In this document: piece after piece, positions 25,512 to 34,007 of the stretch
Layout of the letters: each line of letters begins with the position of its first letter
Numbering within the stretch: the first letter of the stretch is position 1
NCBI GenBank assembly: GCA_019873645.1
Contig: JAIOAX010000001.1
Coordinates: 1-64,000 of the forward strand
Origin: Chloroflexota bacterium
GTDB taxonomy: Bacteria; Chloroflexota; Anaerolineae; B4-G1; SLSP01
DNA: 64,000 nt
Reading direction: 5' to 3'
Made by a program: the position numbers and the translations under genes
Notes under the pieces: generated by a model
What the model was told of the DNA's origin: nothing
What the model saw: only the letters and a program-made list of their open reading frames with translations
Databases searched by the model: none

Positions 25512-25769
25512 ATGACAACGATACAGGTTTCTTTAACATTTCCAAGAACTGTATTTTCAGCTTTGCGTCAGGATCCAGAGAATTTTGTAGCTGAAATGCG
25601 CCTGGCTGCTGCGGTCAAGTGGTATGAAATGCGCATCCTTTCGCAAGCCAAAGCTGCCGAAGTTGCCGGGCTGTCGCGTGGTGAATTTCTCACGGCTTTA
25701 GCGCGTTTTGGCGTCTCGCCTTTTCAGTATAACGCGGATGAAATTGTCGCTGAGGCCATCAATGACTGA
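25512..25769 (+). CDS. UPF0175 family antitoxin
   Basis: 85 residues from ATG 25512 (GGGAGGG upstream). The region ILSQAKAAEVAGLSRGEFLTALARFGV is the HTH-like core of UPF0175 proteins, which pair with PIN-like DUF3368 proteins. The stop overlaps the next start by eight bases, typical of toxin-antitoxin pairs. A TATAAT lies at 25480-25485, without a convincing -35. Confidence 0.85.
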   Translation: MTTIQVSLTFPRTVFSALRQDPENFVAEMRLAAAVKWYEMRILSQAKAAEVAGLSRGEFLTALARFGVSPFQYNADEIVAEAIND

Positions 25770-26253
25770 GCGATGGATATTGAATGCCTCGCCGTTGATT
25801 GCTCTGGGACGGATTGGCTATGCCCATTTGTTCAGTGAATTGTCCACAGTTATCGCTATCCCGCGCGCTGTCGCCGATGAGATTAAAGCTGGTTCCACAG
25901 ATGACCCCGCTTATCGTGCCTTGATGAACTATGCGCACTGTATTGTAGATGTGGACCTTGCGCCGGAGGTTCTGACGTGGGATCTGGGTGCAGGAGAAAC
26001 GGCAGTTATCTCGTATGCATTGACGCAGCCGGGTTGGAAAGTTATCTTGGATGATGCTATGGCGCGCAAGTGCGCACGCAGTTTTGACTTGCAAACCAGG
26101 GGGACGCTTGCCATTGTTATTATGGCAAAACGACGCGCTTTGATCCCTTCGGCGACCGAGGTGCTGCATTTGCTGCTGAAAGCCGAGTTTCGCTTGGATG
26201 AGAAAGTGATTCGTGAGGCGTTGCTCCGTACAGTGGGCGAAGAGTGGCGGTGA
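25762..26253 (+). CDS. DUF3368 PIN-like toxin
   Basis: 163 residues from ATG 25762. The N-terminal NASPLIALGRIG has the first PIN acid replaced as in DUF3368 (N-A-S-P-L). Acidic positions follow in AVADEIKAG (E), GAGETAVISYA (E) and VILDDAMARKCA (DD). It is expected to be an RNase toxin counteracted by the UPF0175 protein encoded just upstream. It appears complete and is followed by a terminator. Confidence 0.87.
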   Translation: MTERWILNASPLIALGRIGYAHLFSELSTVIAIPRAVADEIKAGSTDDPAYRALMNYAHCIVDVDLAPEVLTWDLGAGETAVISYALTQPGWKVILDDAMARKCARSFDLQTRGTLAIVIMAKRRALIPSATEVLHLLLKAEFRLDEKVIREALLRTVGEEWR

Positions 26254-26289
26254 TTTTATATTAGGCGGTTTGTTAGAGATTGAGTTGGA

Positions 26290-26319
26290 AAGACGCTGCA
26301 GAGCAGCGTCTCTTTTTTT
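26290..26319 (+). terminator. Rho-independent terminator
   Basis: Stem AGACGCTGC / GCAGCGTCT with an AGA loop, followed by CTTTTTTTC. It lies after the DUF3368 toxin gene. Confidence 0.9.
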
Positions 26320-26352
26320 CTTAAGGAACTTCTCTTTTCCAGGGAACGTCTT

Positions 26353-26412
26353 ATCATCAGTTACGGATTACGAATTACGAATCACGAATTACGAATCACG
26401 AATTACGGATCA
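26353..26412 (+). repeat. Word repeat, family E, upstream of the macroglobulin gene
   Basis: Six copies of the 8-base word ACGAATTA/ACGAATCA with changes, beginning GTTACGGATTACG and ending ATTACGGATCATG, next to the GAAGGAGG of the following gene. Confidence 0.8.
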
Positions 26413-26427
26413 TGAAGGAGGTATTCC

Positions 26428-29400
26428 ATGTCCCGGAAAACCTGGTTGGTCATTGGTGTTCTGATCGGTTTTGTTGCTTTGATCGGTGGCCTGATTGGCC
26501 TTGTCGTACACTACGAGCGTCTCCCCGAAACGCTCAGCCAACATGAGACGATTGTGCTTGGCCAGAGTAAGCTGGTCCCTGGCAGCAAGGCGGCGATGCG
26601 CATCGTCGTGCGCGACAGCCGCGACGCAAGTCCCTTGCCCAACGCCGAAGTCGAAGTGCGGATGCGCCCGGCGGATGGCGGGCGCGCGAAAGTGCTCTTC
26701 AAGGGGACAACCGATGCGGCGGGGAATGTGGACGTCGCTTTTGCCGTGCCGGAGGACGCCGAACCCCAGCAAACCCTCATCGTCGAAACCAAATCCAGCC
26801 TCGGCGCCGACACGCTGGAGCAGGCGGTGACGATCGAGCGCGACTACCGCATCCTGCTCACCACCGACAAGCCGCTCTACCAGCCGGGGCAGATCATCCA
26901 CATCCGCGCGCTGGCCCTCAGCGCGTTCGATTTGCGTCCCGCCGCCGGACAGAACCTGGAAATCACGGTCGCCGACGGCAAGGGCAACACCGTCTTCCGC
27001 AAGCAGCTCACAGCGTCCGAGTACGGTGTGGCCGCGGTGGATTTCCAACTTGCCGATGAGGTCAACAGCGGCGCGTACAAGCTCACAGCGACGTTGGGCA
27101 ACACCTCTTCCGAGAAGACCGTCACCGTCGAGCACTACGTTCTCCCTAAGTTCGACGTGAAGCTGACGACCGACCGTGCTTATTACCGTCCTGGTGACCA
27201 CGTCGAAGGTTCGTTGAAGGCCGCTTACTTCTTCGGCAAGGACGTGGCGGGCGGCGCGGTGAAACTTGAGGGCTACACTTTCGACTTCCAGCGCGTCGTC
27301 GCGGTGACGCTGGAGGGGACGACGGACGACGCGGGCAATTTCACGTTCAGCTTCGACTTGCCGGACTACATTGCGGGCAGCGAGTTGGAAAGTGGCGGCG
27401 CGCGCTTCTACATCGAGGCCGCCGTTACCGACCAGGCCGAGCACACCGAAGTGGGGCGGCTGTCGCTGCCTGTGGCGCAGGGTGCGCTCGTCATCAATGC
27501 TGTGCTGGAGGGCGGGATACCACGCCCTGGCGTCGAAAACATCCTTTACGTACTCACGAGTTATCCCGATGGAACGCCTGCCGAGACGGAAGTGTCAGTG
27601 ACCTTCCACGATGCTCTGGGCGGGACGCAGCGCACGCAGACCGGCAAATATGGTTTGACCGAGGCGACTTTCACGCCGGATGGTCCTTATGTCACGTTGA
27701 CCGTCGAGGCCCGTGACGCGACCGGCGCGACGGCATCGCGCAACTTCTACTTCGAAGGCCAATGGGACGAGGAAACCGTCCTTTTGCGGCCCGACGCGCC
27801 GGTTTACCGCGTCGGCGATACGATGATGCTCACGCTGCTCACCTCGGCGCAGCGCGGCACGGTCTACGTGGACATCATCCGCGAAGGCCAGACCGTGAGC
27901 ACGCGCGCCGTTGACGTGACCAACGGCAAAGCCGAAGTCGCCGTTGATCTCACGCCCGACCTCTACGGCACGCTCGAAATCCACGCCTACAAGATTCTGC
28001 GCTCCGGCGCCATCACCCGCGACACGCGCCTGGTCATCGTGGATGAGGCGAACGATCTCGCGGTGACGCTGACGCCCGGCGCGGACACCTACCGGCCCGG
28101 CGCGAATGCGGCGCTCGACGTGCAGGTTAGCGGCGCAGACGGCGCAGGCGTGCAAGCAGCGCTGGGGCTGGCGGTGGTGGATGAGTCGGTCTTCGCGCTG
28201 GCGGAACAGGACCCCGGCTTCGCCAAGCTCTACTTCATGCTCGAAGCCGAACTCTTGCAGCCCAGGTACGAACTCCACGGTTTCGGCATCCCCGAACTGA
28301 TCTCCGAACCCTCTCCGGTGGACGATCCGGCCTTGCGCAAGGCGCAGGAAGGTGCCGGCAAGGCGGCGCTGGCCTCGGCGATTAAGCAGGTGTCGCCCTT
28401 CAGCCTGAACGCGAATTCGCATGAGCAAGCAATGACGCGGGCTTATGAGAAACAGCGGAAATTCTACACCGGGCTGGCGAAGGGCGCGTTTGGCCTGCTG
28501 TTGGTCGTTCCGCTCAGCGTGATGGTGTTGAGCGGCATCGCCGTATGGCGCAGTGCGGAGCAGAAGTGCTGGCGGCGGCTGTTGGGCAGTGTGGGGATGG
28601 CGTTTGGCATGCTCATCGCGCTGGCGTTGATGCTTGCAGGACTGCTCTGGGCCGTCAATGAGCTGTTTTACCGCTGGTCGGATCAAATCATGCTGATTCT
28701 GGTGGGGGCGTTGGGACTGTTCGGAATCGTGAGCCTGATCGGCCTCATTATCATCGCGATCAAGCGCAAGGACGGGTTGCTCGGTGCGATGCTTTGTTTG
28801 CTGCCGGTGTTTTTGGTTGTCGCAATCATCTTGGGCTTCGCGGCCTCACGCGGCGATGTGAATCCTGGGGATGGAGTGATCCTGGTTGGCGCGTTGGTGC
28901 TTGTGCTGATGCCGCTGGCATTTTTGTTGCGTAGTGCGGGTTTCGTGCTTGAGAAACGTGCTTTCGCCAGTGTCGCCGCATTGGGGATGACGGTGCTTCT
29001 CTTGGGCGGTGTACTGCCACTTGCGTTGGTGATGGCAAGTGGCGGCGCGATGGGAGCGGCTGCGCCACAACGTCGCGTTCTGATGGACGAAGGAATGATG
29101 CCTAAAGCCCAATTTGGCCTGGTTCCGGCGCCTATGGAAAAAGTGGTGGAGACGCTTGTTGTCGAGAAAGCCGTGGAGATAAAAGAAACGGCCAACCGGG
29201 GCGGTGGCGAAGCACAATCCGCCGGCGAGCCGCCGCGCCTGCGCCAATACTTCCCCGAAACGATGCTCTGGCTGCCGGACGAAGTGACTGACGCGAACGG
29301 CGCGTTGCACCTTGAGTTCCCCGTCGCCGACAGCATCACCACCTGGCGGGTGACGGCGCTGGCTTCCTCGCAGGATGGGCGTCTGGGCAGTGCGACGGGC

Positions 29401-31407
29401 GGCTTGCGCGTTTTCCAGGACTTCTTCATTGACCTCGACCTGCCCGGTTCGCTCACCGTGGGCGACGAGATTGCCGTGCCGGTCGGCATCTTCAACTACC
29501 TGCCGGAAGCGCAGTCGGTGCGCCTGGAAGTGCAGCAAGAGCGCTGGTTTGAGCTGCTGGATGAGCCAGTCAAGACGCTGGAGATCGCCACCAACGACAT
29601 CACCGTCGTCTACTTCCGCATCAAGGCGCTGGACTTCGGGTCGCAGCCGTTCCAGGTGACGGCCTACGGCAGCCGCATGTCCGACGCGATCCGCAAGGAC
29701 GTGCGCGTCTTCCCCAACGGTAAGGAACTGCGCTTCGCCGTCTCCGACAAGCTCAGCCCGACGACGCCTGTACAAGAGACGGTGCAAATTCCGGCGGACG
29801 CGATCCCCGGCACGCAGAAGCTCATCGTCAAAATCTACCCCGGCATTGTCAGCCAGGTGGTGGAGGGACTGGACGCGCTCTTGCGGATGCCTTACGGCTG
29901 CTTCGAGCAGACCTCGTCCACGACGTACCCCAACATCCTCGTGTTGGACTACCTCAAGACCACCAGGCAAGCCTCGCCGGAAGTGCAGATGCAGGCCGAG
30001 CAATACATCAACCTGGGCTACCAGCGGCTCACGACGTTCGAGGTGAACGGCGAACCGGGGGGCTTCTCGCTCTTCGGCAACCCGCCCGCCGATCCGATGC
30101 TCACCGCCTATGGTTTGCAGGAGTTCGGCGATATGAGCCGCGTCTATGACATCGATCCCAAGCTCATCGGGCGCATCGCCGATTGGCTGTTCGCGCGGCA
30201 GCAAGGCGACGGCTCCTGGAAGGGCGTGGAGGGCTTCCACGAAACGAGCCTCACGCAGATGACGGATCAGGTGCAGGTGACGGCCTTCATTGTCTGGGGG
30301 CTGGCGGACGCGGGCTACGCGAACGACGCGCGTACCGCGCGGGGCGTGAGCTTCCTCCGTGAGCGCGCTTCGCAGGTGGAGACAGCCTACGATTTGGGTC
30401 TGGTCGCCAACGCGCTGGTTGCTTACGACATCGCGCTGGAAGGCAAGACCACCGGCGCCACGGACGCGGTGTTGGATCGTCTGGCGGGGATGGCCCAAAA
30501 GGACGGCGAGGCCGTTTACTGGGACGCGGGCCGCGAGACGTACATGGGCGGCTCCGGCAACAGCGCGCGCATGGAAGCCACCGCGATGGCGGCCCTGGCC
30601 TTCATCCGCGCGGACAAGCACGGCGACCTGGCAAACGCCGCGCTGACCTACCTGGTGCGCAACAAGGACAGCTTTGGCACGTGGGAGACCACCTCGGCGA
30701 CCGTGCTGGCGCTCAAGGCGCTCATTGCCAGCGTCAAATCCGGTGCGGAGGACGCCGATGCGACCGTCACCGTCACGCTCAACGGCGGGCAGGCCAAGAC
30801 GGTCGAGGTCAAACCGGAGAACTTCGACGTGGTGCAGATGCTCGTCTTCGATGATGTTCCCCTGGGCCGCGAGAACACCGTGGACATCCGCTTGAAGGGC
30901 AAGGGCAACCTGATGTATCAGATCGCGGGCAGCTACTATTTGCCGTGGGACAAACTGCCGTTCTACCCGGAGCTGGTGGGCGCCGAGGAGCTTGTCAGCA
31001 TTGACGTGACCTACGACCGCGCCGAGCTGGCAGTCAACGACACGGTCGGCGTGAACGTCGTTGTCACGCTCAACGAAGGCGTGGCGGATTCTGCCATTGT
31101 TGACCTGGGCCTGCCGCCGGGCTTCAGCGTAGAGACGGAAGACCTCACCCGGCTGGTTGCGCGCTACCAGGACACGCCCCCCGACTACGCCTACGCCAAA
31201 ATCGAGCGCTACGAGCTGACCGGGCGGCAGATCATCATTTACGTGAGCGATCTCACCGCCGGGCAGCCGCTCGAATTCAGCTACCGCCTGCGGGCCAAGT
31301 TCCCGCTCAAGGCGCAAACGCCGGCGAGCACGGCGTATGACTATTACAATCCGGGCATCGTGGGGGAGAAGTCGCCGCAGGTGTTGACGGTGGCGGGTGG
31401 GGAGTAG
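26428..31407 (+). CDS. Alpha-2-macroglobulin family protein with internal membrane domain
   Basis: 1659 residues. A membrane anchor (LVIGVLIGFVALIGGLIGLVV) is followed by macroglobulin MG domains (YRILLTTDKPLYQPGQIIHI is the usual MG1/MG2 start). The thioester motif is C1158-F-E-Q1161 in PYGCFEQTSS, followed by the alpha-alpha toroid of the thioester domain. Such proteins trap proteases at the cell surface. Unusually, six hydrophobic helices lie between about residues 687 and 870, where a bait region would be expected. With the N-terminal anchor this gives seven helices and would leave both large halves outside the cytoplasm (inference). ATG 26428 follows GAAGGAGG. No penicillin-binding protein 1C gene adjoins it. 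Confidence 0.92.
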   Translation: MSRKTWLVIGVLIGFVALIGGLIGLVVHYERLPETLSQHETIVLGQSKLVPGSKAAMRIVVRDSRDASPLPNAEVEVRMRPADGGRAKVLFKGTTDAAGNVDVAFAVPEDAEPQQTLIVETKSSLGADTLEQAVTIERDYRILLTTDKPLYQPGQIIHIRALALSAFDLRPAAGQNLEITVADGKGNTVFRKQLTASEYGVAAVDFQLADEVNSGAYKLTATLGNTSSEKTVTVEHYVLPKFDVKLTTDRAYYRPGDHVEGSLKAAYFFGKDVAGGAVKLEGYTFDFQRVVAVTLEGTTDDAGNFTFSFDLPDYIAGSELESGGARFYIEAAVTDQAEHTEVGRLSLPVAQGALVINAVLEGGIPRPGVENILYVLTSYPDGTPAETEVSVTFHDALGGTQRTQTGKYGLTEATFTPDGPYVTLTVEARDATGATASRNFYFEGQWDEETVLLRPDAPVYRVGDTMMLTLLTSAQRGTVYVDIIREGQTVSTRAVDVTNGKAEVAVDLTPDLYGTLEIHAYKILRSGAITRDTRLVIVDEANDLAVTLTPGADTYRPGANAALDVQVSGADGAGVQAALGLAVVDESVFALAEQDPGFAKLYFMLEAELLQPRYELHGFGIPELISEPSPVDDPALRKAQEGAGKAALASAIKQVSPFSLNANSHEQAMTRAYEKQRKFYTGLAKGAFGLLLVVPLSVMVLSGIAVWRSAEQKCWRRLLGSVGMAFGMLIALALMLAGLLWAVNELFYRWSDQIMLILVGALGLFGIVSLIGLIIIAIKRKDGLLGAMLCLLPVFLVVAIILGFAASRGDVNPGDGVILVGALVLVLMPLAFLLRSAGFVLEKRAFASVAALGMTVLLLGGVLPLALVMASGGAMGAAAPQRRVLMDEGMMPKAQFGLVPAPMEKVVETLVVEKAVEIKETANRGGGEAQSAGEPPRLRQYFPETMLWLPDEVTDANGALHLEFPVADSITTWRVTALASSQDGRLGSATGGLRVFQDFFIDLDLPGSLTVGDEIAVPVGIFNYLPEAQSVRLEVQQERWFELLDEPVKTLEIATNDITVVYFRIKALDFGSQPFQVTAYGSRMSDAIRKDVRVFPNGKELRFAVSDKLSPTTPVQETVQIPADAIPGTQKLIVKIYPGIVSQVVEGLDALLRMPYGCFEQTSSTTYPNILVLDYLKTTRQASPEVQMQAEQYINLGYQRLTTFEVNGEPGGFSLFGNPPADPMLTAYGLQEFGDMSRVYDIDPKLIGRIADWLFARQQGDGSWKGVEGFHETSLTQMTDQVQVTAFIVWGLADAGYANDARTARGVSFLRERASQVETAYDLGLVANALVAYDIALEGKTTGATDAVLDRLAGMAQKDGEAVYWDAGRETYMGGSGNSARMEATAMAALAFIRADKHGDLANAALTYLVRNKDSFGTWETTSATVLALKALIASVKSGAEDADATVTVTLNGGQAKTVEVKPENFDVVQMLVFDDVPLGRENTVDIRLKGKGNLMYQIAGSYYLPWDKLPFYPELVGAEELVSIDVTYDRAELAVNDTVGVNVVVTLNEGVADSAIVDLGLPPGFSVETEDLTRLVARYQDTPPDYAYAKIERYELTGRQIIIYVSDLTAGQPLEFSYRLRAKFPLKAQTPASTAYDYYNPGIVGEKSPQVLTVAGGE

Positions 31408-31428
31408 GCGGTAGACGGTAGACGGGGA

Positions 31429-31458
31429 GGCCCTTCATGACAAGGTGGAGGGCCTTTT
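31429..31458 (+). terminator. Probable terminator after the macroglobulin gene
   Basis: GGCCCT at 31429 pairs with AGGGCC at 31449, followed by TTTTCTTG. The loop of 14 bases is rather long. Confidence 0.6.
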
Positions 31459-31538
31459 CTTGTTATTTTGGTTGCTTTTCAGGCCAATATGCGGTATAGT
31501 GAGGTTAGGAGTCTTGTGCAGTAAAGAGGTGAACCATT

Positions 31539-31673
31539 ATGAATACAGCATCAGGTATTAGTGCGGATGTTCACGCCAAACCACTGGAAACCCTGATTCA
31601 GGAGTTACCGACAGATTTGCGGTCAGAGGTGCGCAATTTTGTTGAATTTCTGTACTGGTCAATGAAATATTGA
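31539..31673 (+). CDS. Short DUF2281-like antitoxin fragment
   Basis: 44 residues from ATG 31539 (AGAGGTGAACC upstream). The text LETLIQELPTDLRSEVRNFV followed by EFL is like the N-terminus of DUF2281-type antitoxins, but the protein ends after YWSMKY. The same words NFVEFL recur at 31783, after the hairpin repeat, where the sequence continues LLKRAQTVKR as the family would. It may be a truncated duplicate of the antitoxin. Confidence 0.5.
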   Translation: MNTASGISADVHAKPLETLIQELPTDLRSEVRNFVEFLYWSMKY

Positions 31674-31688
31674 ACTTGCTGGACGGCT

Positions 31689-31765
31689 ATTTTAACCGCG
31701 GAGTGCGCTGAGAGCGCGGAGAAATTTTATAAATCTCTGCGAACTTTGCGCTCTCTGCGGTGCAA
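31689..31765. repeat. Hairpin repeat (ACCGCGGAG type) inside the antitoxin locus
   Basis: AACCGCGGAGTGCGCTGAGA on the left pairs with GCGCTCTCTGCGGTGC on the right, with GAGAAATTT/AAATCTC inside. It is shorter than, but related in its ends to, the 1-176 and 40251-40436 elements. It is bounded by two copies of AATTTTGTTGAATTTCT (31635 and 31782). Confidence 0.7.
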
Positions 31766-31766
31766 T

Positions 31767-32057
31767 ATGTCTTTGACCATTACAAATTTTGTTGAATTTC
31801 TCCTGCTTAAGCGGGCGCAAACTGTGAAACGGTCATCTCTATACCAGGATCAGGCGAGTTCTTCTTTACGTGGAGAAGCGTCACCCAGTGTTGTCGCCGA
31901 ATCGCCAACAGCGCATACTGCGGAATATCATGTTGACGCCTGGCATTTTCTGACGGATCACGCCGGCAGCCTGACCGCTCCCGAAGACTGGGCCGCTGAA
32001 CATGACCACTATCTGTACGGCATCGCCAAACAGCGGGAGCGGGCCGATGTCCCCTGA
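31767..32057 (+). CDS. Remaining part of a DUF2281-like antitoxin
   Basis: 96 residues from ATG 31767, reading NFVEFLLLKRAQ and then a long linker and SLTAPEDWAAEHDHYLYG. The end overlaps the PIN toxin gene start (32047) by eleven bases. The ATG is inside the hairpin repeat's flank and has no ribosome binding site, so expression is doubtful. Together with 31539-31673 it looks like one antitoxin gene split by the repeat. Confidence 0.5.
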   Translation: MSLTITNFVEFLLLKRAQTVKRSSLYQDQASSSLRGEASPSVVAESPTAHTAEYHVDAWHFLTDHAGSLTAPEDWAAEHDHYLYGIAKQRERADVP

Positions 32058-32462
32058 TGCACGCCTGTTTCTGGATACAGCTTTTGTACAAGCCTCGCTG
32101 AATTCGCGTGACCGTTACCATCTTCAGCGGTTCGGTTACTGCCAATTGTACAGGCAGCGGCTGAAGTCTGGACCACCGAAGCCGTACTGGTTGAAGTGGG
32201 TAACGCACTCAGTGCGTTTGATCGGGCCGCTGCCGTTGGTTTTATCGAACACTGCTATCAGTCGCCCAATCTGCACGTGATTACCGTCACAACCGCTTTG
32301 TTGCGCGATGCTTTACAACTTTACGCGACGCGCTCAGACAAGCAATGGGGGCTGACCGACTGTATTTCTTTTATCGTTATGCAAGAACAAAAGCTTGTTC
32401 TTGCATTGACCGCAGATCATCATTTCATACAAGCCGGCTACCGCGCACTTCTGCTGGAATGA
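32047..32462 (+). pseudogene. PIN-domain toxin, frameshifted
   Basis: The N-terminal frame reads MSPDARLFLDTAFVQASLNS (first PIN Asp in LDTAF) and RDRYHLQ. The sequence then makes sense only in another frame: AVRLLPIVQAAAEVWTTEA, VLVEVGNALS, WGLTDCISFIVM and ALTADHHFIQAGY. One base is missing near 32126. The restored protein would be about 138 residues, the usual PIN toxin length. It is either a natural inactivation or a sequencing error. Confidence 0.8.
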
Positions 32463-32901
32463 GTACAGAGCGCGTGCTGTTCTACGCCGGGCGCACGTAT
32501 AACATCGGCAACGTGGACGACGGCACGATCGTTATCGACTAGACGGCACAGAAGCACGAACGCGGCATCACGATTACCGCCGCCGCGATCACGGCGTCGT
32601 GGCAGGACGCGGCGACATCGTCATCTACCCGCCAGATGTCTATGTCGGCGCGATCGTCAGCGACTTTGCCGGGCGGCGGGGCCAAATCACGCAGATGGCG
32701 CTCGAAGGCGCGGATACCTACGTTGTCGAGGCCACCGTCCCCTTGAGCAGTATGTTCGGCTACGTCACCGTCCTGCGCGACCGGACGAGCGGGCGCGGCA
32801 CGTTCACGCTCGAATTCACGCATTATGCCCCGGTTCCCGCTGACGTCGCGCGCCCGATTGTCGAGGCGCGGCGGGAGTACGTGCAGACGAAGCGACAATG
32901 A
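32459..32901 (+). pseudogene. Elongation factor G relic with large internal deletion
   Basis: From 32459 the sequence reads TERVLFYAGRTYNIGNVDDG, a stop (TAG, 32540-32542) and then HERGITITAAA. This is the EF-G switch I region, just after the P-loop. At about 32595 it jumps to the C-terminal domain V: GDIVIYPPDVYVGAIVSDFA, GRRGQITQMALEG, PLSSMFGYVTVLRD and GTFTLEFTHYAPVP, ending at 32901. Roughly 500 residues and the P-loop are missing. The left end touches the PIN toxin stop codon. The C-terminal part alone (32599-32901) is an open frame of 100 residues. Confidence 0.85.
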
Positions 32902-32944
32902 GGCAGGAGGCAGGAGGCAAACCTCTTGCTTCTTGCATCCTGCC
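32899..32944 (+). repeat. Word repeat, family J (AGGAGGCA type)
   Basis: AGGCAGGAGGCAGGAGGCAA then CTTGCTTCTTGCATCCTGCC, starting at the EF-G relic's stop. A second array of the same words lies at 33940-33972. Confidence 0.6.
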
Positions 32945-32983
32945 TCTTATATTGCGCGTAACCTGCCGTTCGATGGGGTGTTG

Positions 32984-32989
32984 TATAAT
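32984..32989 (+). promoter_or_regulatory. Possible -10 box of the lipid kinase gene
   Basis: TATAAT about 45 bases upstream of ATG 33033. No good -35 was found 16-18 bases upstream. Confidence 0.4.
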
Positions 32990-33032
32990 GGGACGCGGAA
33001 AGTAAAAGTCTTCATCGTAGGGAGCGTATAAA

Positions 33033-33938
33033 ATGGGGCCGGTAAAGGTGATTCTCAACCCGATTGCGGGACGTGGCTATGGCGCGCGAAGTGAAGCCAA
33101 CTTGCGCCGTTATTTGGCTGCCGAAGGGGTGGATTTCGAGTTGGTTCGCACGCAAGGGCCGGGCCATGCGATTGAGCTGGCGGCGGAGGCGGCGAACGGC
33201 GAATTTGACATCATCGTGGCTGCCGGCGGCGACGGCACGACGCACGAAGTCGTCAATGGATTGATGTCTGTGACCAATGGCACGGTTGTCGGCACGTTGG
33301 GCGTGCTCCCCGTTGGCTCTGGCTCTGATTTCGCCAATGCGATGGGCATCCCCCCCGATCTGGCGGGCGCGTGCCAGCAACTGGCGCATGGGGAGGCGCG
33401 GCTCGTGGACGTTTGCCGGGTGACGGTGGACGACCAACTGCCGCGTTACTTCGATAACACAGTGAACATTGGATTCGGTGGAAAGGTGACGTATGAAGCG
33501 CGGAAGGTCAAACACCTGCGCGGGATGGCGCTCTATCTGCCGGTCGTGCTCAAAACTATCTTCCTTTCCGACGCGCCCAATGTGACGATTCTCTATGACG
33601 GCCAATCCTTGACGTTGCCCGCAGCGATGATCTGTGTCGGCAACGGCTCGCGTGAAGGGGGCAGCTTTTACTCCACGCCAGATGCGCAGCCCGACGATGG
33701 TCTGCTCGACGTGTGCATCGTGCGTGAAATGGGGAAGCTGGCGATGCTCGGCTTTGTCCCGCGCTTTATGAACGGTTCGCACGTGGGTCAAAAAGCCGTC
33801 ACGATGGCGCGCACGGAAAGCGCGGTCGTGACCTCGCCTGACCCCTTGATCGCCCACACCGATGGCGAAGTGCTCTGTACCGCCGCCCACCGGCTGGCGT
33901 TCGACGTACTGCCGCAAAAGTTACGGGTGTGGTGCTGA
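33033..33938 (+). CDS. Diacylglycerol/sphingosine kinase family lipid kinase
   Basis: 301 residues, the usual length of the YegS/DgkB group. Nucleotide-binding and catalytic motifs are present: LNPIAGRG, AAGGDGTTHEVVNGL and LPVGSGSDFANAMGI. The C-terminal domain contains SFYSTPDAQPDDGLLDVCIV, with the Asp-Asp-Gly-Leu-Leu-Asp motif. It probably phosphorylates diacylglycerol or a related lipid at the membrane, returning it to phospholipid synthesis. The PlsY-like gene follows 70 bases later, so the two may form a small lipid operon. Confidence 0.9.
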   Translation: MGPVKVILNPIAGRGYGARSEANLRRYLAAEGVDFELVRTQGPGHAIELAAEAANGEFDIIVAAGGDGTTHEVVNGLMSVTNGTVVGTLGVLPVGSGSDFANAMGIPPDLAGACQQLAHGEARLVDVCRVTVDDQLPRYFDNTVNIGFGGKVTYEARKVKHLRGMALYLPVVLKTIFLSDAPNVTILYDGQSLTLPAAMICVGNGSREGGSFYSTPDAQPDDGLLDVCIVREMGKLAMLGFVPRFMNGSHVGQKAVTMARTESAVVTSPDPLIAHTDGEVLCTAAHRLAFDVLPQKLRVWC

Positions 33939-33939
33939 G

Positions 33940-33972
33940 AAAGAGGTAGGAGGCAAGATGCAAGACGCAAGA
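33940..33972 (+). repeat. Word repeat, family J
   Basis: GAGGTAGGAGGCAAGATGCAAGACGCAAG, immediately after the lipid kinase stop and 36 bases before the PlsY-like start. Confidence 0.55.
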
Positions 33973-34007
33973 TATCAATTTACTTTTTCGCCATTCGCTG
34001 ATTCTCT

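Noticed and set aside
24649..26253. Defence island around the nuclease and toxin genes
   Set aside because: The EEP nuclease-like protein and one toxin-antitoxin pair are adjacent but no other defence gene accompanies them.
28846..31317. Antisense 823-codon open frame opposite the macroglobulin gene
   Set aside because: High-GC codon use on the sense strand keeps the antisense frame open. The translated text has no domain or motif, and the plus-strand protein is fully supported.
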